Assembly: GCA_019456165.1 (NCBI GenBank)
Contig: VRUJ01000014.1
Span: forward strand, 24,097-88,096
Direction of reading: 5' to 3'
Origin: Chloroflexota bacterium
GTDB lineage: Bacteria > Chloroflexota > Anaerolineae > Anaerolineales > UBA11579
Length of the DNA: 64,000 bases
In this document: in pieces, positions 35,877 through 43,289 of the stretch
Position numbering within the stretch: position 1 is the stretch's first letter
Layout: every line of letters starts with the position of its first letter
Program-made: the position numbers and the translations under genes
Notes under the pieces: generated by a model
The model's database searches: none
What the model was told of the DNA's origin: nothing
The model's input: only the letters and a program-made list of their open reading frames with translations

Positions 35877-37529
35877 CTAGGAGCGGTGTTCGGATTTCTG
35901 ATCGCGCAAGATCAGCGCGGCTAAGGGAAGTGAGGAAACCAAGATGAGGATTAGAGCCGGAGCAGCCGCGCGGGCGAAAAATGCTTCGGAGACCGCACTC
36001 CACACACTGGTTGCTAAAGTCTTAAAGCCATATGGCGCTAGGATCAGGGTGGCGGGTAATTCTTTCATCGTAGTGAGAAAAACGAGACCAGCGCCAGCTG
36101 CTAAACCTGGGCGGATGAGGGGCATGGTGATCTTTTGGAAAACTTGCAGAGGTTTTTGGCCTAGGCTGCGACCTGCCTCTTCAAAATTAGGCGGAACTTG
36201 CAGCATACTGGTACGCACAGCACCAACAGCTTCGGGGAGAAATAGAATGGCATAAGCGAAGACTAAAAGAGGTAATGTTTGGTAGAGAAATGGAGCGAAA
36301 TTGGCGCCGAAGAATACCAACGCCAAGGCAATGACAATTCCCGGTAACGCGAATGCTATGTACGTGAGACGATCTAGCAGGCGGCTAACCGGGTTAGGCC
36401 TACGGATGGCGAGCGCCGCCACAGGTAGAGCTGCAACCAGGGTAACTCCCGAAGCCAGGGAAGATCCCAAAATGGAATTTTTTGCTGCCAACCATAAGCT
36501 GCCGATTTGTTCCCCTGCTTCTAGGCCGCGTAGGAGCCAAAAAATTAACATGCCCGCAGGCATAACTAATGCTGCCCCTACTAACAAACTGCAGAATATC
36601 AAAGCAGGCCAGCGCCAGCGGCCTAGCTGGATTACCGCAGCAGGCTTGGACGCCGAAGCGTCACTGCGGTAATAACGCGCCTTTCCCCGCGTCCAAATTT
36701 CGAACGCTAAGATCAGGATTGCGATGCTGACTAATACCAAAGCAAGAACCGCGGCAGTAGAGCGGTTGAAAGAAGATTGATATTGGATGTAGATCACGCG
36801 TGTAAAAGTGTTGTAACGCATGATGGAGACGGCACCAAAATCCCGCAGCACATACAGGGCAACGAGCAGGCCGCCTGCCGCGATGGCCGGGCGAATTTGT
36901 GGGAATGTCACCCGCCAAAATGTGCTCCAGGCGTTCAGCCCCAGGCTGCGAGCGGCATCCTCAAGAGCGGGGTCTATCTTCTGGAGCGCAGCGCGCACGC
37001 TCAACAGAATGAAGGGATAGCTCATTAGAGTGAGGATCAACATCGCTCCGGGGAAGCCGTAAATATCAGGGAAGCGTTCAATTCCTAAAGAGGATTCAAG
37101 CCAATTCTGGAACAATCCGCGTGGCCCTATTGTGGAGACCATCAAGTATGCTCCCACATAGCTGGGAATCACCAATGGAAGAGGTGTGAGCACCGCCCAT
37201 AACCGACGAAAGGGGAGATCGCTGCGCACTGTCAGCCAGGCAACCGGTACCGCGATAGCTGTGGATGCCAAAGTAACCGCGAAAGCTAACCATATTGTTC
37301 GCCCTACCGTTTCGAGTGTTTGGATGCGGAAGATCTGTTCCCAGGTAGATTGATCGGCACCATAAGCCCGCAAAATCAGATAAAAAATTGGCAGCAGCAC
37401 CAATCCTGCTACGAAAATGGTAGGTATCCATAGCCCAAAAATTGATCTTAGGGTGGGATATCTGGCTTGAGATGGTATAACCCGCAAGCGTCTAAGTTGA
37501 GAGGGCTGCTGCCTAAGAATTTCGCTCAT
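35877..37529 (-). CDS. fbpB: Fe(III) ABC transporter permease (fused double permease)
   Basis: 550 residues with about twelve membrane helices arranged as two BPD_transp_1 units. The coupling-loop EAA motifs are visible in both halves: EDAARSLGLNAWSTFWRVTFPQIRP and EEAGRSLGQKPLQVFQKITMPLIRP. This double-permease layout is typical of FbpB/SfuB. The stop lies nine bases before fbpC, and the start follows the binding-protein stop almost directly, indicating a tight operon. Confidence 0.92.
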   Translation of the reverse strand: MSEILRQQPSQLRRLRVIPSQARYPTLRSIFGLWIPTIFVAGLVLLPIFYLILRAYGADQSTWEQIFRIQTLETVGRTIWLAFAVTLASTAIAVPVAWLTVRSDLPFRRLWAVLTPLPLVIPSYVGAYLMVSTIGPRGLFQNWLESSLGIERFPDIYGFPGAMLILTLMSYPFILLSVRAALQKIDPALEDAARSLGLNAWSTFWRVTFPQIRPAIAAGGLLVALYVLRDFGAVSIMRYNTFTRVIYIQYQSSFNRSTAAVLALVLVSIAILILAFEIWTRGKARYYRSDASASKPAAVIQLGRWRWPALIFCSLLVGAALVMPAGMLIFWLLRGLEAGEQIGSLWLAAKNSILGSSLASGVTLVAALPVAALAIRRPNPVSRLLDRLTYIAFALPGIVIALALVFFGANFAPFLYQTLPLLVFAYAILFLPEAVGAVRTSMLQVPPNFEEAGRSLGQKPLQVFQKITMPLIRPGLAAGAGLVFLTTMKELPATLILAPYGFKTLATSVWSAVSEAFFARAAAPALILILVSSLPLAALILRDQKSEHRS

Positions 37530-37531
37530 CG

Positions 37532-38557
37532 TTAGGGTAAGGCACCCACCTCCTGGAGCAGCTCAACTGACCCCTGCAAATCGGAAAGGTCACCCAGCGC
37601 GATATCCAGAGCGTTTAGCTCAGTTAGAGGCGTCAACCCGGTAAAGATTTGGATATCAGGGATCAGGGGGTATTCGAATGTCTCGGAGGCGAAGTACTGC
37701 TGGGCAGTCTCAGATAAGAGGAACTCAATGAATTCCAGCGCCGCGGCTTCATTCTGGCCGGTAGCGATTCGTCCAATGCCGGATACCATCACAAGTGATC
37801 CAGGGCCGCCGGAAGGGAGAAAATAATTGCGGGCAGCGAATCCTTCGCCTTCTTCTGCGATAAAGCGGTACAAATAATAGTGGTTGACAAAACCAACATC
37901 CACCTCACCTGAGGCTACCGCCGCCACGGTAGGGGTATTCTTTTCGTAGAATACAGGCTCGTTTGCTAGGATGCCTAGCAGCCACTCGCGGGTGGCTTCT
38001 TCACCCCATACTTGGCGCATCCCGGTGATCATGGTTTGGAATGAACCATTGGTGGGGGGCAAGCCGATGCGGCCTTTCCAGGCTGGGTCGGTAAATCCAT
38101 GCAGGTCTTCGGGCAGGTCATCCGGGCTGAGGCGCTCAGAGTTATAAACCACCACGCGGGCACGGCCAGAGATTCCCACCCAAAGGTTCTGGGGTGATCG
38201 GAAGCGTTCATCAACTAAATACATGAGGTCAAAAGGTAGTTGGGCCAAAAGCCCGGCATCAGCGACAGCCCCGAGACCTCCCGGATCTTGGGCAAAAAAC
38301 AGGTCCGCAGGGGAATTCTCACCTTCTTCCAGGAGAGTGGCAGCCAGCTCAGCTGTACTTCCGTAGCGTACTTGCACTTCTATGCCGCTGGCCTCGGTGA
38401 ATTGAGTGATGATCGGCTCAACCAGGCTTTCGCTGCGCCCGGAATAAAGCACCAGGGTGTTTGAGCTTTCATCAGAAGATCCCAGGGTGCAAGCGCTGAA
38501 TAATAATCCCGTAAGAACTAAGGTGGAAATAATAATAAATTCGTGTTGTGATTTCAT
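37532..38557 (-). CDS. fbpA: Iron-binding lipoprotein (FbpA/FutA-type solute-binding protein)
   Basis: 341 residues with a signal peptide ending in lipobox LLFSAC, so a lipid-anchored outer-face protein. The class II periplasmic-binding fold is shown by NTLVLYSGRSESLVEPII, GIEVQVRYGSTAELAATLLEEG and DLFFAQDPGGLG. A Tyr pair in VGFVNHYYLYRF is in the position of the Fe(III)-binding tyrosines of FbpA/FutA. It follows fur by 36 bases and precedes the permease by two. Confidence 0.92.
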   Translation of the reverse strand: MKSQHEFIIISTLVLTGLLFSACTLGSSDESSNTLVLYSGRSESLVEPIITQFTEASGIEVQVRYGSTAELAATLLEEGENSPADLFFAQDPGGLGAVADAGLLAQLPFDLMYLVDERFRSPQNLWVGISGRARVVVYNSERLSPDDLPEDLHGFTDPAWKGRIGLPPTNGSFQTMITGMRQVWGEEATREWLLGILANEPVFYEKNTPTVAAVASGEVDVGFVNHYYLYRFIAEEGEGFAARNYFLPSGGPGSLVMVSGIGRIATGQNEAAALEFIEFLLSETAQQYFASETFEYPLIPDIQIFTGLTPLTELNALDIALGDLSDLQGSVELLQEVGALP

Positions 38558-38593
38558 GTATTTTCAAAGCTCCGTAGTGAATTGAATATATTA

Positions 38594-39079
38594 TTAATGT
38601 TCATGATTGAGTGTATGCTGTGATGTGATCGTGTGGATTAGATCGCTCCTCTTGGGGGCGCAGTCTGGGCAGTAACCTTCAAAACACATGCACGTGTGAC
38701 TGAAAGCAACCCCGTGCTCCCCGGCTAACTCGTCCTTAGCCTGGTTGATGCGCTTGGTTTGCATCTCGATGACCTTCCCACAGGTCAGGCAAGTGAAATG
38801 GTAGTGCTCGGCCTTGTCCACCTTCTCGTAGTATTCGCGTTTGTGGTCGCGCGCAAAATATAACTGCGAGACCAGATCGACATCCTTAAGTTTGTTGAGC
38901 GTGCGGTATACGGTAGCCAGACTGATGTAGGGGTCGTGGATGTTGGCTATCTGGCTGATAGTTTCCGCGTCCAGGTGGCGCTCGGCCTGCTCCAGGATCT
39001 GCAACACGATCAGCCGCTGCGGGGTGGCGCGCAGACCGTGTTCGTTAAGCTGTTGGCGTAGATATTGCTTGGTTTGCAT
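38594..39079 (-). CDS. fur: Fur-family ferric uptake regulator
   Basis: 161 residues. The N-terminal winged helix (LRATPQRLIVLQILEQAERHLDAETI, SLATVYRTLNKL) is followed by a metal-binding dimerisation domain with HYHFTCLTCGKV (first CxxC) and CFEGYCPDCAP (second CxxC), plus a His-rich tail (TSQHTLNHEH). Its promoter carries a Fur-box-like site, and the iron transporter genes follow on the same strand, so it most likely autoregulates and controls them. A Zur or PerR role is less likely given the neighbours. Confidence 0.92.
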   Translation of the reverse strand: MQTKQYLRQQLNEHGLRATPQRLIVLQILEQAERHLDAETISQIANIHDPYISLATVYRTLNKLKDVDLVSQLYFARDHKREYYEKVDKAEHYHFTCLTCGKVIEMQTKRINQAKDELAGEHGVAFSHTCMCFEGYCPDCAPKRSDLIHTITSQHTLNHEH

Positions 39080-39117
39080 GTTTTAACCCAATGCTTTCTC
39101 GTTGAGGCGTCAATGCC

Positions 39118-39140
39118 TAGTTGCAAATCATTCTCAACTA
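39118..39140 (-). promoter_or_regulatory. Fur-box-like operator
   Basis: A 23-base site whose core reads TTGAGAATGATTTGCAA on the minus strand, flanked by TAGTTG / CAACTA arms. It resembles the inverted GATAAT-type Fur consensus. It lies directly downstream of the -10 box, over the predicted start of the fur-fbp transcript. Confidence 0.7.
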
Positions 39141-39142
39141 GA

Positions 39143-39171
39143 AGTATACCCCCAGCCAGCAAATTTTGCAA
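39143..39171 (-). promoter_or_regulatory. Promoter of the fur-fbpABC operon
   Basis: On the minus strand TTGCAA (39171-39166), a 17-base spacer, and TATACT (39148-39143). The Fur-like box abuts it downstream. Confidence 0.65.
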
Positions 39172-39227
39172 GGCTTTGTATTAAATTTCACTTATGGTGG
39201 GGATGGGGAGAAATATATCTTATATGC

Positions 39228-39665
39228 TCAGTCAACTTTTGACGAGCCAATAATCCTGTTATCGCGTTCCCAGCGTTGGATGGCGGCTTGCAGCCACTTG
39301 TAGCGGTTTGCTTCGGGCATTCTATCGCTTTCGTAGGCAATTAGTCTTTCTACCACACCGTGATCTCCACCCACTTTGTTAAGTAGATCCTGGTACAAAG
39401 CAGCCTGGTTGAGCGCATCGCCAAAGACTTCTTCAGCCGAATACGGTTTGCCTGTGATTCGCCGCCATAAATCCCCAAGCTTATCCATGATCCCCTTTTG
39501 TGGGCTTGATGAGCTGCCGTGGTATTTATCTATTATTTCATCTTCCGGTTCATACAGATTGACCCCGCATTCTGGGCAGCGCGTTAGCTCAATAAAAACG
39601 TGCGCGCCGCAGTTGGCGCATTCAATTTCGTTTTCGCGGGGAGGGGGATCTATGCTAGTGGGCAT
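39228..39665 (-). CDS. Zinc-ribbon domain protein of unknown function
   Basis: 145 residues from the ATG at 39665. The N-terminal ribbon has CANC and CPEC (IECANCGAHVFIELTRCPECG), and the rest is soluble, with a helical C-terminal part (DALNQAALYQDLLNKVGGD, MPEANRYKWLQAAIQRWER). No ribosome-binding site is visible. A TATAAT (39677-39672 on the minus strand) ends only about seven bases before the ATG, so the mRNA may be leaderless. The 5' 90 bases are duplicated at 40433-40523. An alternative TTG start at 39680 adds five residues. Confidence 0.75.
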   Translation of the reverse strand: MPTSIDPPPRENEIECANCGAHVFIELTRCPECGVNLYEPEDEIIDKYHGSSSSPQKGIMDKLGDLWRRITGKPYSAEEVFGDALNQAALYQDLLNKVGGDHGVVERLIAYESDRMPEANRYKWLQAAIQRWERDNRIIGSSKVD

Positions 39666-39680
39666 GGGGGGATTATACAA
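39591..39680. repeat. Direct repeat, copy 1 (5' end of the zinc-ribbon gene)
   Basis: About 90 bases, from AATAAAAACG to TTATACAA, repeated in the same orientation at 40433-40523 with roughly ten to thirteen differences by eye. This copy is the functional coding one. Confidence 0.85.
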
Positions 39681-39720
39681 CTAATTTTAGGCATCTAATG
39701 TGTCATAATTAGGATTTGGA

Positions 39721-40158
39721 TTAGTAGGAAATGGAATAAATCCCCGTCTTGCCATCATAATTCAGCTCAGTATTGGCAAGTATGTCGCGCCCTATCAAGC
39801 ACTCAATTCCATTTAGATTTAGCGGTTGGACAATTGCTGAAATATCAAAATATTCCACCCCAACAAAGGTAAAACCCACTCTAAACACTGGGTGTTTTAC
39901 TGGCTTGGTGTCGTTTACACCAATTACAGGTTGATACCCGATTGGTTTTAGCCCAAATTCATCGATTTTCCCTGCTTGAATAATAGTTAATCCAGAACCT
40001 GTATCAATAAGTGCATTTAATTGAATAGGAGATGGTTGAGGAATTCCCCCATCCGAAAATATCTTTGATAGCGTATTATTAATGTTTACGCTGACTGTAA
40101 ACGTTGGACCTGTATGTATTAAGTTTTGTGGGGTCTTAGTTTCTCTGATCTCTGGCAT
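39721..40158 (-). CDS. Retropepsin-like aspartic protease domain protein
   Basis: 145 residues. The clan-AA fold is indicated by ALIDTGSGLTIIQ (catalytic DTG in the retroviral-type LIDTGS context) and by the C-terminal GIECLIGRDILANTEL, the usual hydrophobic-Gly-Arg-Asp partner motif. Such single-domain proteins act as homodimeric proteases. There is no signal peptide. The start overlaps the end of the upstream DUF5678-like gene by 23 bases, so they are translationally coupled. The target is unknown. Confidence 0.82.
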   Translation of the reverse strand: MPEIRETKTPQNLIHTGPTFTVSVNINNTLSKIFSDGGIPQPSPIQLNALIDTGSGLTIIQAGKIDEFGLKPIGYQPVIGVNDTKPVKHPVFRVGFTFVGVEYFDISAIVQPLNLNGIECLIGRDILANTELNYDGKTGIYSISY

Positions 40159-40390
40159 TACTTATTTGCCCGCTGATAATTATCCTATCTTCCTCTAAAA
40201 TCTCTTTGACCAGGAATGGCACGTTTCCAAACTTGTTATAAGCAATTTGAATTGCCTCCTCCTCAGTATCAAAAATCCCAATGACTTTATCCTTATATAC
40301 AAGGGCAAATTTACCTCGCGACTTCTCCACCAGCGAGGCGCGATTCTTTTCAAAAACCTTTATCTCTTTAGAAATCTGCTTTAATACCAT
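40136..40390 (-). CDS. DUF5678-like small protein
   Basis: 84 residues with the pattern FEKNRASLVEKSRGKFALVY, DKVIGIFDTEEEAIQIAYNK and NVPFLVKEI, which I associate with DUF5678 (recalled, not searched). It looks like a small mixed alpha/beta fold. It is coupled to the retropepsin-like gene. The pair is AT-rich relative to neighbours and flanked by the 90-bp direct repeat. No function is known to me. A substrate or inhibitor of the protease is one possibility. Confidence 0.75.
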   Translation of the reverse strand: MVLKQISKEIKVFEKNRASLVEKSRGKFALVYKDKVIGIFDTEEEAIQIAYNKFGNVPFLVKEILEEDRIIISGQISNARDQRN

Positions 40391-40432
40391 TATTCAATCT
40401 CCAAAGCAATTATACACAATAATTCACTATTT

Positions 40433-40523
40433 AATAGAAACGTGCGCGCCGCAGTTAGCGCTTTCAACTTCGTTTTCGCAGGGAGGGGGATCTATGCTAG
40501 TGGGAATTGGGGGTATTTTACAA
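40433..40523 (-). pseudogene. Decayed duplicate of the 5' end of the zinc-ribbon gene (direct repeat copy 2)
   Basis: On the minus strand this copy would read PTSIDPPPCENEVESANCGA and end within a few codons. The start ATG has become ATT, the first zinc Cys is Ser, and the frame soon meets a stop. It is a non-functional fragment. The remaining gap to 40618 shows no gene. Confidence 0.8.
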
Positions 40524-40618
40524 AGATTGTGAGGACTCAATATTATATGCATTCGAGATACTTATTGTTATTTATATTCTCAAAAAGGATTATTTTTTCC
40601 CCATTTACCTCCATAAAA

Positions 40619-41161
40619 TTACAATTTTAAATTAGGAAACCGTTTGTACAGAGTATTTAAATGCTGATTAATTTGATTTTTGCTATTAAGATCTGTTTTC
40701 ATAGTTAGGCAATGCTCGAACCATCGGATTGCCTGAACCGCCGCCGTCTCAACAGCTAACCCAGTTCGATCTAATCCTGCCTGAGAGTATCTCTTATCCA
40801 TCTTATCGAGATCAGGAAACAAAGCGTTGAACACTTTTGATGCTTCGTCTTCTTTTTCTGTCCACGCTGCACGTGTCAATAAATTATAGGCACTAGCTAA
40901 AGCATAAGCAGAACTAATATCTTTTGGACGAATCTTGAAACATTCCTGGGTCGCTTTGATGCCTTCTGCATAATAACCCAGCTCTTGATACTTATCGGCT
41001 AACGAGTAATGAATTACCCACTCATTCGGAAATTTCTTCAAAGCACTTTCCCCTGCAATGATAAACTCCTCCGAGGAATATTGAGATGGATTGCTCAGCT
41101 CTTTTCCTACAGTGCGAGCTAATCGGATGCCATCCCTCACTCCCCAATGCTCAATTTTCAT
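40619..41161 (-). CDS. TPR-like helical protein of unknown function
   Basis: 180 residues, all-helical by composition. TPR-like pairs are visible: NEWVIHYSLADKYQELGYYAEGIKATQECFKIRPKDISSAYALASAYNLL read in segments, then AVQAIRWFEHCLTMK. There is no signal or membrane segment. It is on the same strand as the replication genes and begins about 70 bases after the DnaC-like gene ends. Role unknown. Confidence 0.7.
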   Translation of the reverse strand: MKIEHWGVRDGIRLARTVGKELSNPSQYSSEEFIIAGESALKKFPNEWVIHYSLADKYQELGYYAEGIKATQECFKIRPKDISSAYALASAYNLLTRAAWTEKEDEASKVFNALFPDLDKMDKRYSQAGLDRTGLAVETAAVQAIRWFEHCLTMKTDLNSKNQINQHLNTLYKRFPNLKL

Positions 41162-41232
41162 TAATATTCCTCCTTTTGGGAACTAAACTTCGTTGCCCAA
41201 CCTGGTTGTTAAAAAAACCTCCATGGTAGCAT

Positions 41233-42636
41233 TTACTTCCTCCCCCGCACCTTCTTCCCCGTATAAACGGGCGCAGTGATTTCGTAGGTCTTGCATAAGC
41301 GCCTATCCAACATTCGTGAGAGGATGTGCTCATCAATCTCATCAGAAGAATCCGCGAAAGTTATAACCGTTGGAAGTTCGGCATAGTAGCGATGCGTGAA
41401 CAGTTGGTAGAGTTTCTCGCGCACCCAGGGCGTCGTCGACTGCGCGCCGAGATCATCCAAAACTAAGAGGGGGGAAGTGCGAATTTCGTCGAAGCGGCGG
41501 TCGTAAGACGTTGAGCTGTTGGGGCTGAAGGTAGCCCGCAGGTGGTCGAGCAGGTCCGGCACCATCACGAAGAGCGGCGATTGGCCCAACTCAGCCTGGT
41601 AATTGGCGATGGCGGCGGCCAAATGCGTCTTGCCGCTGCCGAAGCCTCCGGTGAAGACCATCCATCCTTTAGGTTTTTGGCTAAATTTTTTGGCGGCCTT
41701 GAAGACCTTCTCCAGGTTCTTGACTTCGGTCGCGGTCATGTTCTCATATTTGCGTAATTCAAAATTGCCAAAAGTGCGCTCGCCGTGCAATTTTAAGGAG
41801 GAGAGTTCGTGATGACCGACATCGTCTTTGGGACGGCGGTAGTCGGGGGATTTGATTTGCACGTGTGAAACCAGTTCGGGATCCTGCAGGCGGGAGCGGA
41901 TGCGCCCTTCAATTTCTTGTAGGGAAAGATTGGTGGTTACAACCAATGGCAGGCGGTTGATATAGCGGTAATTGATGATCTGGAAAAGTTTTTCCTGCGC
42001 CCAACTGGTCGCGTTCTGCGTGCCGAAGTCGTCCAAGATCAGCAATGGCGCGCCGCGAATCTCCTCAAAACGCTCTTCAAAGGTCTCGTCTGGATTTTGA
42101 TACGTATAGCGCAAGTTATCCAACAGATCGGGGACTGTGATGAAGATGGTGGGGACGTTCATCTCGACGGCGAAATTGGCGATTGCGGCCGCCAGATGTG
42201 TTTTTCCACTGCCGTACCCGCCTTGCAGCAAAAGCCAACCATCTTGTTTTCCAGCGAACATTTGGCTCCAGTTATAGGCTTGTTCGATAGAGTCGGCTTG
42301 CATGGGTCCCAGGCCGATGCGGCCGCGCGCTTTGAAATTTTCAAAGGTCAAGCCTTTGAGTTCATTTAATTTGCTATGAGCATACAAACGCTTGCGGGCC
42401 TGCCGGCCGACCTCGTCTTGGCGGCATTCACAGATCTGCGCTTTGCCAAAGTTGGGATGATCTATTGGCAGATCAAAACTCACATAACCTAAGCCATTGC
42501 AGTGGGGGCAGTCTGGATCCCCAATTGTATAGCTTGCTTTAGCCGGGGACTGGTCAGCGCTCAATGAACTCGGAGAATTTTCCTTCGATATATTTTCGGC
42601 GCTCTTTTTTAAAATCTCGTCGATCGGTTTGGGCAT
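41233..42636 (-). CDS. DnaC-like helicase loader with two tandem AAA+ ATPase domains
   Basis: 467 residues from the ATG at 42636 (GAGGAAGGA upstream). The N-terminal Cys pairs (CPHCNG, CECRQ) resemble the zinc region of DnaI/DnaC. Two complete ATPase cores follow: the first with GGYGSGKTHLAAAIANF and LLILDDFGTQ, the second with GGFGSGKTHLAAAIANYQ and LLVLDDLGAQ. Each also has its downstream TN/arginine region. Known DnaC and DnaI have one AAA+ domain, so this is an internal duplication. It overlaps the DnaD-like gene and follows dnaB, in keeping with loading of DnaB at origins or restart sites. Confidence 0.9.
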   Translation of the reverse strand: MPKPIDEILKKSAENISKENSPSSLSADQSPAKASYTIGDPDCPHCNGLGYVSFDLPIDHPNFGKAQICECRQDEVGRQARKRLYAHSKLNELKGLTFENFKARGRIGLGPMQADSIEQAYNWSQMFAGKQDGWLLLQGGYGSGKTHLAAAIANFAVEMNVPTIFITVPDLLDNLRYTYQNPDETFEERFEEIRGAPLLILDDFGTQNATSWAQEKLFQIINYRYINRLPLVVTTNLSLQEIEGRIRSRLQDPELVSHVQIKSPDYRRPKDDVGHHELSSLKLHGERTFGNFELRKYENMTATEVKNLEKVFKAAKKFSQKPKGWMVFTGGFGSGKTHLAAAIANYQAELGQSPLFVMVPDLLDHLRATFSPNSSTSYDRRFDEIRTSPLLVLDDLGAQSTTPWVREKLYQLFTHRYYAELPTVITFADSSDEIDEHILSRMLDRRLCKTYEITAPVYTGKKVRGRK

Positions 42637-43261
42637 CGCGTCCTTCCTCTTTCCATGAACGTAATATAGCTTCAATATACCGCCAGCGGCGCACGTTATT
42701 TTCTACGGCAATCCGCACGGCTTCTTCGATCCAGGCGTGTGGGTAGTTTTCTTCTGCATCCCGCAATGTATCGGCAATCATAGGTGTTAGCGGGCCGATA
42801 TGTTCTTCGTACAGCCGGAAGATGTTGGGCCGCTCATCACCGAGTTGGATGGGTGCTTGCAGGTCATTGGTAGGCTGCCAATCTCCGCTCTGGATCGTCT
42901 GTATCGCTGCCTGGCCGCGGGTCGTATTCAACAGGAATAATGTGGTAGGCTTATCTTCCAAAGTTACTTCCACCTCAAGCAGTGCACCACGCTCGACGGC
43001 ACGGCCCAATGCATCTGAGAGAGCGGCCGCAGCCTTTTTGGGTTTTTCAGCCAGTCCCTGCATGAATTTTTCATCTTCCGAAAAATCTGATTGTTGCAAG
43101 TAGCGGAAATTGCCCTCCATACGGTCCAGGCGCCAGAAAGCATACAGGGTGACTTTTAGCTCATCCAGATTGTCGATTTGGGGTAAAAGTTCGCTGAAAA
43201 AGGTGGCTGGAATGTTCGTGAAGCGGACTTTACCGGAGGGGAAACCCGAGAAAGAAGGCAT
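42554..43261 (-). CDS. DnaD-domain replication protein
   Basis: 235 residues from the ATG at 43261. The open frame extends 24 codons into the dnaB end, but this ATG begins the recognisable protein. The N-terminal half looks like a winged helix (FTNIPATFFSELLPQIDNLDEL, RLDRMEGNFRYL). The C-terminal DnaD/DDBH2 domain shows FRLYEEHIGPLTPMIADTL and NNVRRWRYIEAILRSWKEEG (YIEAILRSWK is the family motif). It remodels origin DNA and helps load the helicase with DnaC/DnaI-type proteins. It lies between dnaB and the loader gene, overlapping the latter. Confidence 0.9.
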   Translation of the reverse strand: MPSFSGFPSGKVRFTNIPATFFSELLPQIDNLDELKVTLYAFWRLDRMEGNFRYLQQSDFSEDEKFMQGLAEKPKKAAAALSDALGRAVERGALLEVEVTLEDKPTTLFLLNTTRGQAAIQTIQSGDWQPTNDLQAPIQLGDERPNIFRLYEEHIGPLTPMIADTLRDAEENYPHAWIEEAVRIAVENNVRRWRYIEAILRSWKEEGRDAQTDRRDFKKERRKYIEGKFSEFIER

Positions 43262-43289
43262 AGTTTTTTTTCTTATTTCTAATTTGTTA

